Assembly (NCBI RefSeq): GCF_900114485.1
Contig: NZ_FOTF01000008.1
Coordinates: 62,001 to 126,000 of the forward strand
Length of the DNA: 64,000 bases
Reading direction: 5' to 3'
Origin: Loktanella salsilacus
GTDB lineage: Bacteria > Pseudomonadota > Alphaproteobacteria > Rhodobacterales > Rhodobacteraceae
Shown: piece by piece, positions 37,817 to 46,555 of the stretch
Layout: every line of letters starts with the position of its first letter
Position numbering within the stretch: the stretch's first letter is position 1
Notes under the pieces: model-generated
What the model saw: only the letters and a program-made list of their open reading frames with translations
Database searches by the model: none
Told to the model about the DNA's origin: nothing
Translations under genes and position numbers: made by a program

Positions 37817-38512
37817 TTAGCCCAGCCGTTTCCACAACGCACCGTCGCCCAGTTTCGCTACAAAAGCATCATGGGCGGCGGTTTCCTCTGCACTTAGCCG
37901 AGAGGGCAGGGGCGTTTCACGCGGCGCAGCGCGCCATGCTGTGTTTGTGCCTGCGGTATCTGATTTGTTCGACTTTGCGGACAGGGCAAAGTCAGGCTGA
38001 CGACCACCAATCAGTTCCAGATAAACTTCAGCCAGAATTTCACTATCAAGCAGCGCGCCGTGAAGGGTGCGCGCGTCGTTGTTGATGCCAAACCTGCGGC
38101 ACAGCGCGTCAAGCGATGCCGGAGAGCCGGGGAAACGGCGCCGGGCGATGGCCAGCGTATCTAGCGCGCGGTCCATAGCGATAAGCGGCTTTTTGACCCA
38201 GCCGAGCTCCGCATTCAGGAATTTCATATCGAATGCAGCGTTATGGATAATCAGCTTGGCGTCGTCGCCAATGAAATCCAGAAAGTCTTGGGCGATAGTA
38301 GCGAACAAGGGCTTATCACGCAGAAAATCGTCACCAAGGCCGTGCACTTCGAACGCACCCTGCGGCATGGATCGCTGCGGGTTGATATATTGGTGATAGG
38401 TGCGGCCCGTGGGCATGTGGTTTATCAGCTCAACCGCGCCGATTTCGACAATGCGATCGCCGTCTTCAGGCTCGAAACCGGTGGTTTCAGTGTCTAGAAC
38501 GATTTCACGCAT
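37817..38512 (-). CDS. dnaQ: DNA polymerase III subunit epsilon
   Basis: A 231-residue 3'-5' proofreading exonuclease of the replicative polymerase. It is of the DEDDh type: D7 and E9 in VLDTETTGFEPEDGD, HNAAFDMKFLNAEL (Exo II) and HGALLDSEILAEVY (Exo III with H and D). A C-terminal tail for alpha binding is present. It is last in the minus-strand run maf-aroE-coaE-dnaQ that reads away from the putative origin, and overlaps coaE by 8 bp. Confidence 0.96.
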   Translation of the reverse strand: MREIVLDTETTGFEPEDGDRIVEIGAVELINHMPTGRTYHQYINPQRSMPQGAFEVHGLGDDFLRDKPLFATIAQDFLDFIGDDAKLIIHNAAFDMKFLNAELGWVKKPLIAMDRALDTLAIARRRFPGSPASLDALCRRFGINNDARTLHGALLDSEILAEVYLELIGGRQPDFALSAKSNKSDTAGTNTAWRAAPRETPLPSRLSAEETAAHDAFVAKLGDGALWKRLG

Positions 38513-39095
38513 GCGATTTCCCCGTCAGATCGAAGATCAGGTTTTGCACGGCACGGCGGGTGTCGTCCAGTGTCAGCGTTTCAATCACGACGTCTGCGCG
38601 GGCGCGCTTTTCGGCGTCGGGCATTTGACGGCCAAGGATCATGTCAAAGGTGTCCTGTGTCATCCGAGGCCGCGCCATCACACGCGCAGCTTGCACATCC
38701 GCAGGGGCCGAGACGACAAGGACCGTATCCAGCCAAGTATCTGCACCCGTCTCAAACAAGAGCGGGATATCGAGCAGGGCGAGCGGGCCAGTTTGTTCTG
38801 CGATGAAAGCGTCGCGATCAGCTTTAACCAGTGGATGAACGATGTTTTCCAAGGTTTTCAAATGTGATGGGTCAGTGTTCAACACGTCTTTCAGCGCTGC
38901 GCGAGAGACGGCACCGTCAATTACAGCAGACGGAAAGACCTTGCCTATTGGACCAACTGCAGCGCCACCAACGTCATATAGGCGATGCACCGCGGCATCG
39001 GCGTCCCAGACGGGCACACCAGCATCCCGGAACATATCTGCCGTCGTGCTTTTGCCCATACCAATGGACCCGGTCAGTCCCAGCAGATGGGTCAT
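38505..39095 (-). CDS. coaE: Dephospho-CoA kinase
   Basis: A 196-residue P-loop kinase for the last step of coenzyme A synthesis. Walker A GSIGMGKST is at 9-17. DADAAVHRLYD, LDIPLLFETG and ARPRMTQDTFDMILGRQM are typical. It begins MTHLLGLTGS and overlaps aroE by 4 bp upstream and dnaQ by 8 bp downstream. Confidence 0.95.
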   Translation of the reverse strand: MTHLLGLTGSIGMGKSTTADMFRDAGVPVWDADAAVHRLYDVGGAAVGPIGKVFPSAVIDGAVSRAALKDVLNTDPSHLKTLENIVHPLVKADRDAFIAEQTGPLALLDIPLLFETGADTWLDTVLVVSAPADVQAARVMARPRMTQDTFDMILGRQMPDAEKRARADVVIETLTLDDTRRAVQNLIFDLTGKSHA

Positions 39096-39925
39096 GCCAG
39101 AACGGCAGCCCGGAGGGCGTCGTCAACCTCTGGCCGTTTGCCGAACCACCGCTCGAACCCCGGGACGCCTTGATGCAAGAGCATGCCAAGGCCATCGACC
39201 GTGACGCAGCCCATGGCAACGGCCATTTGCAGCAAAGGCGTTTGTAGCGGGGAATAGACGATATCAGTAACAACGGTGCCAGACTGCAAGCCATCAAGCG
39301 GAATGCGCAACGCAGGTTGTCCCGTCATCCCGAGCGAGGTTGTGTTGATGACAATTGCCGCGTCTTCAACGACGCTACCGACCTGCACCCAGTCCACGAT
39401 ACGAATACGTTGGCCAAAATCCGCCTTCAACGCCTCTGCCTTGGCGCGGGTGCGGTTCGCCAGCAGAATTTGCGGCACCCCAGCGTCTGCCAGAGCGACG
39501 ATAATCGCACGCGCCGCGCCGCCTGCACCCAGCACGAGCGCGGGGCCGGATTTCGGATCCCAATTCGGCGCGCCTTGGCGCACGTTGGACATGAATCCGT
39601 AACCATCTGTATTGTCGGCAAAAATACTACCATCATCGCGGAATGTCAGCGTATTTGCGGCACCGATCAGGGTGGCGCGGTCGGATTGATGATCGGCAAT
39701 CTGCAGAACGGCAGTTTTGTGCGGCAATGTGACGTTCGCGCCAACGAAACCCATGCGGGGCAGGGTGCGCACGACCCGTTCCAAATCACCCTCTGCCACA
39801 TGCAGGGGGACGTAGTCACCGCGTAGATCATAGCGGCGCAGCCAATGCTTGTGCATCAGCGGCGAGCGAGAGTGGCCGATCGGGTTTCCGATCACGCCGG
39901 CGAGGGGGATATCTGGTCGGGTCAT
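39092..39925 (-). CDS. aroE: Shikimate dehydrogenase (NADP+)
   Basis: A 277-residue enzyme of aromatic amino acid synthesis that reduces 3-dehydroshikimate. GNPIGHSRSPLMHKHW (13-28) binds substrate, K70 in NVTLPHK is catalytic, and VLGAGGAARAI binds NADP. NTTSLGMTGQP and the late GLGMLLHQGVPGFERWFG are also seen. The start is the ATG of MTRPDIPLAG, which overlaps the maf stop by 4 bp; a longer in-frame extension reads through maf and is rejected. Confidence 0.96.
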   Translation of the reverse strand: MTRPDIPLAGVIGNPIGHSRSPLMHKHWLRRYDLRGDYVPLHVAEGDLERVVRTLPRMGFVGANVTLPHKTAVLQIADHQSDRATLIGAANTLTFRDDGSIFADNTDGYGFMSNVRQGAPNWDPKSGPALVLGAGGAARAIIVALADAGVPQILLANRTRAKAEALKADFGQRIRIVDWVQVGSVVEDAAIVINTTSLGMTGQPALRIPLDGLQSGTVVTDIVYSPLQTPLLQMAVAMGCVTVDGLGMLLHQGVPGFERWFGKRPEVDDALRAAVLA

Positions 39926-40521
39926 GCTGGCAATGTTCCGCGCAACGTCAGATATGACAAGAGCTCTAGCAGCGGCAGACCAAGGATATTGAAATAATCC
40001 CCCTCGATGCGATGAAAGAGCCGCACTCCCTCTGCCTCTACCTGGTAGGCACCGACGCAGTGGCGGACCTCTTCCCAATTGCGGGTAACATAGTCGCGCA
40101 GGTAGGCGTCGCTGGCATCGCGCATATGCAGGCGAACGACGCCGACGTGGCGCCATATCGGCTTGCCGTTCTCATAGATGACCGCAGCGGACAAAAGCTG
40201 GTGCACGCCGCCACGCAATTCGGAAAGCTGGGCAATCGCATCGTCGGTGCTGGTGGGTTTCGACAGGATGTTAGAGCCATGCGCCAAGATCTGATCGCAG
40301 CCAATCACAAGCGCGCCGGGGTTGCGGGCCGAGACTTTTGCGGCTTTCATCTCTGCCAAGGCGTCGGCAATGTCGCGCGGAGAGGCCCCTTCGGCGCGTA
40401 AAGCGTCGCGCATTGCATCTTCGTCAACGCGCGGGGTGGCGGTTGTGAAACTGACACCGGCATTGCGTAAAAGCGTGGCGCGGATTGTCGACCCGCTCGC
40501 CAAAATCAGGGGTTCAGGCAT
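39922..40521 (-). CDS. maf: Maf-like nucleotide pyrophosphatase
   Basis: A 199-residue house-cleaning NTP pyrophosphatase of the Maf family. It has the opening LILASGSTIRATLLRNAGV, the DEDAMRDAL segment and VIGCDQIL with the catalytic aspartate region. Its ATG lies at the left edge of the putative replication origin, and a DnaA-box-like 9-mer overlaps the last base of that ATG. It is the first gene of maf-aroE-coaE-dnaQ, an arrangement also next to the origin in Caulobacter. Confidence 0.92.
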   Translation of the reverse strand: MPEPLILASGSTIRATLLRNAGVSFTTATPRVDEDAMRDALRAEGASPRDIADALAEMKAAKVSARNPGALVIGCDQILAHGSNILSKPTSTDDAIAQLSELRGGVHQLLSAAVIYENGKPIWRHVGVVRLHMRDASDAYLRDYVTRNWEEVRHCVGAYQVEAEGVRLFHRIEGDYFNILGLPLLELLSYLTLRGTLPA

Positions 40522-40529
40522 GTGGAAAA
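40521..40529 (-). promoter_or_regulatory. DnaA-box-like 9-mer
   Basis: Minus strand TTTTCCACA, one mismatch from TTATCCACA. Overlaps the first base of the gap next to the maf start codon. Confidence 0.45.
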
Positions 40530-40805
40530 CTCCTGGACAAGTTGTGGTTCATATTGGGGGCGAAGCGACCGCGGCGTTGGTTCAATGAAAACGGACCTTG
40601 GGAAGGTGGATAGAATTCACATTCATGAACAAGTTCCTAACTTGGGGACGGGATAAAGGGCCCATGTGCGCAAGTCACGTGGTTTGGACGAGTCAAGTGT
40701 GAAGATAGTGTAAATCTTAGCGAGGATGATCAAATATCCTGTTGTTAAATATAAATAAAATTTTGAACCCAACGTCAAGTTACAGTTGAATTTAGACAAG
40801 TGAAG

Positions 40806-40814
40806 TGGGGATAA
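40806..40814 (-). promoter_or_regulatory. DnaA-box-like 9-mer
   Basis: Minus strand TTATCCCCA, one mismatch from TTATCCACA. About 40 bp after the AT-rich run. Confidence 0.5.
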
Positions 40815-40831
40815 GTCTGCGGATGAACATT

Positions 40832-40840
40832 TAATCCACA
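40832..40840 (+). promoter_or_regulatory. DnaA-box-like 9-mer
   Basis: Plus strand TAATCCACA, one mismatch from TTATCCACA, 17 bp after and in opposite orientation to the box at 40806-40814. Confidence 0.5.
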
Positions 40841-40926
40841 GATTCTGGGCTTACCTATAACATCATCATCTTTTCTTTCTTTCTTTATTCTTTAAGGAAG
40901 TCAGGGCACCGAGCGGGGATAAGATC

Positions 40927-41373
40927 ATGGACTGGCTAGCGCCTTACTACTCTTGGATCAAAGCATTGCATGTGATGGCAGTGCTGGCTTGGATGGCAGG
41001 CTTGTTCTATCTGCCGCGCTTGTTTGTCTATCACGCAGAGAAAGCAGAACCCGGGTCGGAACTTGATCTGACATTCCAAGTCATGGAAGCAAAACTGCTG
41101 CGGGTGATTATGAACCCTGCGATGATCACGGCATGGATCTGCGGGCTTTTGATGATTGGTATGGGCGGTTTGGATTTTGGCGCTGTCTGGGGCTGGGCAA
41201 AGCTGGGTGCTGTGATTGCAATGACTGCGGCCCACATGTGGATGGCCGCGCGGCGCAAGGACTTTGCTGAGGGGCGCAATACACGGTCTGGGCGGGTCTA
41301 CCGGATTGCGAATGAAGTGCCGACGCTCTTGATGGTCGTCGCGGTTATCGCCGTCATTGTCAGGCCGTTCTAA
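40927..41373 (+). CDS. hemJ: Protoporphyrinogen IX oxidase HemJ
   Basis: A 148-residue inner membrane protein of the HemJ (UPF0093) family, which oxidises protoporphyrinogen IX in bacteria lacking HemG and HemY-type oxidases. Four membrane segments fit about 10-32, 58-78, 85-103 and 128-147. Conserved H15 (ALHVMAVLAWMAGLFYLPRL) and the lysine in GWAKLGAV are likely heme-binding residues. It is the first gene to the right of the putative origin, reading away from it. Confidence 0.93.
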   Translation: MDWLAPYYSWIKALHVMAVLAWMAGLFYLPRLFVYHAEKAEPGSELDLTFQVMEAKLLRVIMNPAMITAWICGLLMIGMGGLDFGAVWGWAKLGAVIAMTAAHMWMAARRKDFAEGRNTRSGRVYRIANEVPTLLMVVAVIAVIVRPF

Positions 41374-41411
41374 GCTACGTTGACTTTTGATGATTTTCAA
41401 ACTAGCTAACT

Positions 41412-41461
41412 GGGACGTAGCCCGTCCGGGCGTATTACGTAATCCCGACCTGACCTTTTTT
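41412..41461 (+). promoter_or_regulatory. Structured leader/terminator-like element before rho
   Basis: GCCC / GGGC at 41420-41431 is nested in ACGTA / TACGT and GGG / CCC, giving a long imperfect hairpin (41412-41446), followed 9 nt later by TTTTTT (41456-41461). It may end the hemJ transcript or attenuate rho. Confidence 0.45.
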
Positions 41462-41493
41462 AAAACGCCGTAAGCGGCGCTGGAACCTTGACC

Positions 41494-42768
41494 ATGTCCG
41501 AACACCGTCTGAACCTTGCTGACCTGAAGGCCCAAAGCCCCAAGGATCTTTTGGCGATGGCTGAAGAGCTGGAAATCGAAAACGCTTCGACGATGCGTAA
41601 AGGCGATATGATGTTCGCCATTTTGCGCGAGCGTGCTGATGAGGAATGGTTGATCGGCGGCGACGGTGTTCTGGAAGTTTTGCAGGACGGTTTCGGATTT
41701 CTGCGCTCGCCAGAAGCAAACTATCTGCCGGGGCCTGACGACATCTACGTCTCTCCCGACATGATCCGCCAGTATTCGCTGTCGACGGGCGATACTGTTG
41801 AGGGGACCATGAAGGAACCCAATGATAATGAACGGTATTTTGCGCTTAAGACGGTTGAAAAGATCAACTTTGAAGACCCGGAAAAAACCAAACACAAGGT
41901 TGCTTTCGAGAACCTGACGCCGCTTTATCCGGATGAGCGACTGAAGATGGAAGTCGATAGCGAGCACGATAAGAAGGACCGATCTGCACGTATTATCGAC
42001 CTTGTGTCGCCGATCGGTAAGGGTCAGCGTTCGCTGATTGTTGCACCGCCGCGGACCGGTAAAACTGTGCTGTTGCAGAACATCGCGCACTCGATTGAGA
42101 AGAACCATCCTGAGATTTATCTGATCGTTCTTTTGATCGACGAACGCCCCGAAGAAGTTACAGATATGCAGCGCAGCGTGAAGGGCGAGGTCGTGTCCTC
42201 TACCTTTGACGAGCCGGCAACGCGGCACGTTGCTGTGTCCGAAATGGTGATCGAAAAGGCAAAGCGGCTGGTCGAGCATAAGCGCGACGTCGTCATCTTG
42301 CTTGATTCGATTACGCGTTTGGGTCGTGCATTCAACACAACTGTGCCCTCGTCCGGTAAGGTTCTGACCGGCGGCGTCGACGCGAATGCGCTTCAACGCC
42401 CCAAGCGGTTCTTTGGTGCTGCGCGGAATATCGAAGAGGGTGGGTCGCTGACGATTATTGCGACGGCGCTGATCGACACAGGTAGCCGGATGGATGAAGT
42501 GATCTTTGAAGAATTCAAAGGTACGGGTAACTCTGAAATCGTGTTGGATCGCAAAGTCGCTGATAAGCGGGTCTTCCCTGCGATGGATATTTTGAAATCC
42601 GGCACTCGGAAAGAAGAGCTGTTGGTCGAAAAGTCGGATCTGGCGAAAACTTATGTTCTGCGGCGCATTTTGAACCCGATGGGCACAACAGATGCGATTG
42701 AATTTCTGATCGGAAAGCTGAAGCAGACGAAGACCAATGCTGACTTCTTCGATTCGATGAACACCTGA
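41494..42768 (+). CDS. rho: Transcription termination factor Rho
   Basis: A 424-residue hexameric RNA helicase. The N-terminal helical and cold-shock-like RNA-binding domains are at about 1-130 ([39 protein letters not shown]). Walker A APPRTGKT is at 184-191, followed by [16 protein letters not shown] and the secondary RNA site around the Q-loop and R-loop ([14 protein letters not shown]). The ATG at 41494 is preferred to a TTG two codons upstream. A structured leader precedes it. It is followed by mnmE, 28 bp later. Confidence 0.97.
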   Translation: MSEHRLNLADLKAQSPKDLLAMAEELEIENASTMRKGDMMFAILRERADEEWLIGGDGVLEVLQDGFGFLRSPEANYLPGPDDIYVSPDMIRQYSLSTGDTVEGTMKEPNDNERYFALKTVEKINFEDPEKTKHKVAFENLTPLYPDERLKMEVDSEHDKKDRSARIIDLVSPIGKGQRSLIVAPPRTGKTVLLQNIAHSIEKNHPEIYLIVLLIDERPEEVTDMQRSVKGEVVSSTFDEPATRHVAVSEMVIEKAKRLVEHKRDVVILLDSITRLGRAFNTTVPSSGKVLTGGVDANALQRPKRFFGAARNIEEGGSLTIIATALIDTGSRMDEVIFEEFKGTGNSEIVLDRKVADKRVFPAMDILKSGTRKEELLVEKSDLAKTYVLRRILNPMGTTDAIEFLIGKLKQTKTNADFFDSMNT

Positions 42769-42796
42769 TCCCTTATTCCTGACAACAGGTTACCTC

Positions 42797-44062
42797 ATGG
42801 ATACGATTTATGCGCTCGCTACGGCCCCTGGCCGGGCGGGCGTTTCCGTTTTCAGACTGTCCGGTCCCAGAGCATCTGATATTGCTGTCTTAATGGTAGG
42901 GAGCGTTCCAGAAGCTCGGGGACTGCGGCGCGTACGGAATGGCGATGGCGAGATCTTGGATGAAGCGCTGATTTTGCGATTTGCGCAAAACCGGAGCTTC
43001 ACTGGCGAGGAAGTCGTTGAATTTCACTTACACGGGAGTGTCGCTGTCGCTGCGGCAGTTTCCAATCGTTTTGCGTCACTCGGTGCTCGACTTGCGGAGC
43101 CGGGTGAATTTACGCGCCGTGCGTTGGAAAACGGTCGACTTGATCTGGCACAAGTTGAAGGTCTGGCCGACCTGATCGACGCAGAAACCGAAGCTCAGCG
43201 GAAGCAGGCTTTGGCGGTATTCAGCGGTGTCCTTGGCGATCTGGCTGAGACATGGCGTAAAGATTTGATACGGGCAGCGGCATTGGTTGAAGCGACAATA
43301 GATTTTGTCGACGAGGACGTGCCGGTCAACGTTTATCCAGAAGTTAATGCGCTACTTGATCGCACAACATCTGCGATGTCGCAGCAAATTATAGGCGTTG
43401 GTGCTGCGGAACGGATTCGGAACGGTTTTGAAGTTGCGATTGTCGGTCGGCCTAATGTTGGAAAATCTACGCTGCTGAACCGGTTGGCGGGGCGTGCTGC
43501 GGCCATTACGTCCGAAGTTGCGGGTACGACAAGAGATATCATCGAAGTCAGAATGGATCTGGGCGGGTTGCCTGTCACTCTTTTGGATACTGCGGGTATG
43601 CGAGAGACGGACGATATTATCGAATCCCTTGGGGTTCAGCTGGCACTGGATCGTGCGCAGTTGTCGGATTTGCGTGTTTTTCTGATCGAAGAAGATCGAG
43701 ATCTGCCGCTTGAACCTCTGGAAAACGATATCGTTGTGCGCGCAAAGGTGGACGACGGTGGCGAGGGGGTCTCTGGTTTGACTGGGCACGGCGTCGATGA
43801 ACTTGTTCAGAAGATCACAAGTGTTCTATCTCAACTTAGTGCGGGGGCGGGAATTGCGATCCGCGATCGCCACCGGCATGCTATGGAAAAGGCCCTTGTT
43901 TCTATACGCGCGGCGGAGGAGCTTATTGTTGCCGATGGCCCGCCGGATTTGATCGCTGAAGACCTTCGGTCAGCAACGCGTGCGGTTGACATGATCGTCG
44001 GGCGGGTAGATGTAGAGGACCTTCTAGACGAGATTTTTAGCAGTTTTTGCATCGGGAAATGA
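42797..44062 (+). CDS. mnmE: tRNA modification GTPase MnmE
   Basis: A 421-residue GTPase that, with MnmG, forms the 5-carboxymethylaminomethyl group at U34 of certain tRNAs. The folate-binding N-terminal domain (1-115) opens [20 protein letters not shown]. The G domain, inserted in the helical domain, has GRPNVGKST (about 218-226), [10 protein letters not shown] and LDTAGMRE. The C-terminal FCIGK carries the catalytic cysteine. It is slightly short for the family. Codons are more AT-rich than in flanking regions. mnmG follows at once. Confidence 0.96.
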   Translation: MDTIYALATAPGRAGVSVFRLSGPRASDIAVLMVGSVPEARGLRRVRNGDGEILDEALILRFAQNRSFTGEEVVEFHLHGSVAVAAAVSNRFASLGARLAEPGEFTRRALENGRLDLAQVEGLADLIDAETEAQRKQALAVFSGVLGDLAETWRKDLIRAAALVEATIDFVDEDVPVNVYPEVNALLDRTTSAMSQQIIGVGAAERIRNGFEVAIVGRPNVGKSTLLNRLAGRAAAITSEVAGTTRDIIEVRMDLGGLPVTLLDTAGMRETDDIIESLGVQLALDRAQLSDLRVFLIEEDRDLPLEPLENDIVVRAKVDDGGEGVSGLTGHGVDELVQKITSVLSQLSAGAGIAIRDRHRHAMEKALVSIRAAEELIVADGPPDLIAEDLRSATRAVDMIVGRVDVEDLLDEIFSSFCIGK

Positions 44063-44063
44063 G

Positions 44064-45935
44064 GTGTTTCACGTGAAACATTTTGACGTAATTGTGGTGG
44101 GCGGTGGCCATGCTGGCTGTGAGTCGGCATTAGCTGCTGCACGTGCCGGTGCTAAAACTGCGCTAATAACGATGTCGATTGCCGGTATAGGGGTCATGTC
44201 GTGTAATCCTGCGATCGGCGGCCTTGGAAAAGGACACCTCGTTCGTGAAGTAGACGCACTTGGTGGCGCAATGGGGCGCGTTGCTGACGTGTCCGGTATT
44301 CAATTTCGATTATTGAACCGCACGAAAGGGCCTGCCGTTCAAGGTCCACGGACCCAGTCTGACCGCGTTCTGTATAAAAACGCGATGCAGGCGGTGACGA
44401 TGTCGCAACAAAATCTGACGATCATTGAAGGCGAGGTCGTCGACTTTACGCCTAGTATTGATGGTCTTGAATCTGTGCGACTTGCCGATGGTACTGAAAT
44501 TTCGACGAAGTCAGTTGTTCTGACCACCGGAACATTTCTACGCGGCGTCATCCATATCGGGGATAAAAAGCACGAAGGCGGACGCATGGGCGACCAAGCC
44601 GCCGTTCGTATGGCAGAGCGCCTAGATGACATGGGTTTGCAGATGGGTCGCCTCAAGACTGGCACTCCCCCGCGCCTTGATGGCAAAACGATAAATTGGG
44701 AATCCCTTGATCGCCAAGATGGTGACGCTGATCCTGTTCTTTTTTCGTTTTTGAAGCCCGGAAAGCTTGCTCGTCAGATTTCGTGTGGTGTTACCCACAC
44801 AACGCCACATACGCATGATATCATTCGGAAAAACCTAGATAGATCTGCCATGTACGGGGGGCATATTAGCGGTGTTGGGCCACGGTACTGTCCTTCAATC
44901 GAAGACAAAGTAACGAGGTTTGCGGATAAATCATCTCATCAGATTTTCTTGGAGCCTGAAGGGCTTACAACGGATGTCATCTATCCCAATGGAATTTCCA
45001 CGTCACTTCCGATAGATGTTCAAGAAGAATATGTGCGATCGATTCCCGGTTTAGAGAAAGCGATTATTCAACAACCGGGTTACGCAATTGAATATGACTA
45101 CGTGGATCCGCGTAATCTTACCGCTGGGTTGGAATTGCGTGCATGCCCGGGGCTGTTCCTTGCTGGGCAAATTAACGGCACGACAGGCTATGAGGAGGCG
45201 GCGGCTCAGGGTCTTGTGGCGGGGCTTAATGCTGCACGCCGCGCATTGGGTCAATCTGATGTCGTGTTTAGCCGGGCAACTTCTTACATCGGGGTCATGA
45301 TCGACGATTTGACAACCAAGGGCGTTACAGAGCCATACCGGATGTTTACATCTCGTGCAGAATTTCGACTCGCTTTGCGTGCCGATAATGCTGATCAACG
45401 TCTAACACCGGTTGGCAGGGACCTTGGTTTGGTAGGGGAGGGCAGGTGGGCCGCCTTCGCAACTAAAATGTCCGACATCAAAGTAGCGACAGAGTCCCTT
45501 GAAGGCATAAGTTTTTCAGGATCCGAGCTCGCTGAAGCTGGAATTAACGTTAACCCCGACACGCCACGACGTTCTGCATTGTCGGCACTGTCGCTCGCCG
45601 ACTTCGAATTTGAGACACTTCAGCGGTTACGACCCGAGACGGGTGGAATTTTGCCTGTTGTAGGACGCCAGATTCGGAATGATGCGCTTTATGCTCATTA
45701 TATCAAGCGGCAACAGCGCGACATTGATGCGTTGCAGCGCAACGAGGCTATGATAATACCGGTTGGGTTTTCGTTCGAAAAGCTGTCAGGCTTGTCGAAT
45801 GAGCTTAAGCTAAAACTTAACAGGACGTTGCCGCGCAACATGGCTCAGGTTAATCAGATGGAAGGGATGACACCGGCAGCAGCGCTTCTGATTGCCGCGG
45901 CTCTTCAGCGGGAAACACTTAGGGATGCTATTTGA
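44064..45935 (+). CDS. mnmG: tRNA uridine-5-carboxymethylaminomethyl modification enzyme MnmG
   Basis: A 623-residue FAD protein, partner of MnmE. The dinucleotide motif [19 protein letters not shown] is at about 11-29; [27 protein letters not shown] and [17 protein letters not shown] are typical. Two GTG starts are possible: 44064 (MFHVKHFDV) and 44073 (MKHFDV). GAGG at 44061-44064 is well spaced for the second. Both fall in or beside a perfect parS palindrome, which encodes the FHVKH residues. rsmG overlaps its stop by one base. Confidence 0.96.
   Translation: MFHVKHFDVIVVGGGHAGCESALAAARAGAKTALITMSIAGIGVMSCNPAIGGLGKGHLVREVDALGGAMGRVADVSGIQFRLLNRTKGPAVQGPRTQSDRVLYKNAMQAVTMSQQNLTIIEGEVVDFTPSIDGLESVRLADGTEISTKSVVLTTGTFLRGVIHIGDKKHEGGRMGDQAAVRMAERLDDMGLQMGRLKTGTPPRLDGKTINWESLDRQDGDADPVLFSFLKPGKLARQISCGVTHTTPHTHDIIRKNLDRSAMYGGHISGVGPRYCPSIEDKVTRFADKSSHQIFLEPEGLTTDVIYPNGISTSLPIDVQEEYVRSIPGLEKAIIQQPGYAIEYDYVDPRNLTAGLELRACPGLFLAGQINGTTGYEEAAAQGLVAGLNAARRALGQSDVVFSRATSYIGVMIDDLTTKGVTEPYRMFTSRAEFRLALRADNADQRLTPVGRDLGLVGEGRWAAFATKMSDIKVATESLEGISFSGSELAEAGINVNPDTPRRSALSALSLADFEFETLQRLRPETGGILPVVGRQIRNDALYAHYIKRQQRDIDALQRNEAMIIPVGFSFEKLSGLSNELKLKLNRTLPRNMAQVNQMEGMTPAAALLIAAALQRETLRDAI
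44065..44080. promoter_or_regulatory. parS site 1 (ParB binding)
   Basis: Perfect 16-bp palindrome TGTTTCACGTGAAACA, identical to the consensus bacterial parS. It covers the start-codon region of mnmG. ParB, encoded 3.3 kb downstream, is expected to load here and spread. Confidence 0.95.
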
Positions 45936-46555
45936 TGGAATTGGGTGCGCCACTTCGCGATGTTTCACGTGAAACAATCGACCGCCTAGAGCACTATCAA
46001 AGCCTGCTCCTTAAGTGGACAGACAAGATTAATCTGATCGCACCGTCCACCATTTCGACCTCATGGGAACGACATGTGGTCGATTCTGCGCAGATTTTTC
46101 ACCTCTTATCATCCGGCTCGACCAAACTTACAGATATTGGCAGTGGTGGGGGGCTCCCAGGTATAGTCGTTGCGATTCTTGCCAAGGAAAAGATGCCGTT
46201 ATTGCAGTCCGTTCTTGTAGAAAGTGATCAACGAAAAGCGGTTTTTCTACGCACCGTAGTACGAGAGTTGGGATTATCGGTATCAGTGAAAGCTGATCGC
46301 ATCGAAAATGTAACCGAGACCGGAGCAGATGTATTAACCGCAAGAGCGCTAGCACCGCTACCTAAACTTCTATCCTATGCGGTGCAGTTGCTGAAACCTG
46401 ATGGAATCGCATTATTCCAAAAAGGTAGAACATTTGAAGATGAAATTTCTCAGGCACGCGATGCCTGGGATTTCAGTATCGACCTCTATCCAAGCCATAC
46501 TGATCAAGAAGCCCGTATTCTGCAGATCAAGGATATCCGCCGTGCCACTAAATGA
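45935..46555 (+). CDS. rsmG: 16S rRNA (guanine527-N7)-methyltransferase RsmG
   Basis: A 206-residue SAM-dependent methyltransferase of 16S rRNA G527. The N-terminal DVSRETIDRLEHY is typical of origin-linked copies and is encoded across the second parS site. KWTDKINLIAPSTI and the SAM motif DIGSGGGLPGIV (about 67-78) follow, then LTARALAPLPKLL. The ATG overlaps the mnmG TGA by one base; parA starts 14 bp before its stop. Confidence 0.95.
   Translation: MELGAPLRDVSRETIDRLEHYQSLLLKWTDKINLIAPSTISTSWERHVVDSAQIFHLLSSGSTKLTDIGSGGGLPGIVVAILAKEKMPLLQSVLVESDQRKAVFLRTVVRELGLSVSVKADRIENVTETGADVLTARALAPLPKLLSYAVQLLKPDGIALFQKGRTFEDEISQARDAWDFSIDLYPSHTDQEARILQIKDIRRATK
45961..45976. promoter_or_regulatory. 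parS site 2 (ParB binding)
   Basis: Second exact copy of TGTTTCACGTGAAACA, inside rsmG codons 9-14 (V-S-R-E-T frame). It is 1.9 kb from the first site. Confidence 0.95.

Larger units (their letters stand above)
40522..40926. other. Putative chromosomal replication origin (oriC)
   Basis: A non-coding gap of about 405 bp with genes diverging on both sides: maf-aroE-coaE-dnaQ to the left, hemJ-rho-mnmE-mnmG-rsmG-parAB to the right. It is notably AT-rich, with a run of almost only A and T at 40745-40764 that could be the unwinding element, followed by DnaA-box-like 9-mers and a pyrimidine-rich stretch (about 40860-40892). One-mismatch DnaA boxes (consensus TTATCCACA) are at 40521-40529, 40806-40814 and 40832-40840; weaker ones are at 40543-40551 and 40914-40922. 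Two parS sites lie 3-5 kb away. The gene order matches the Caulobacter-type origin region, though hemE is not adjacent. Confidence 0.75.

Noticed and set aside
40745-40759. CtrA binding site in the putative origin
   Set aside because: TTAA-N7-TAAA is one mismatch from consensus and lies in an A/T run where such matches arise by chance.
40936-42396. Minus-strand open frame of 486 codons
   Set aside because: Antisense to hemJ and rho, which are unmistakable; composition of the translation is not protein-like.
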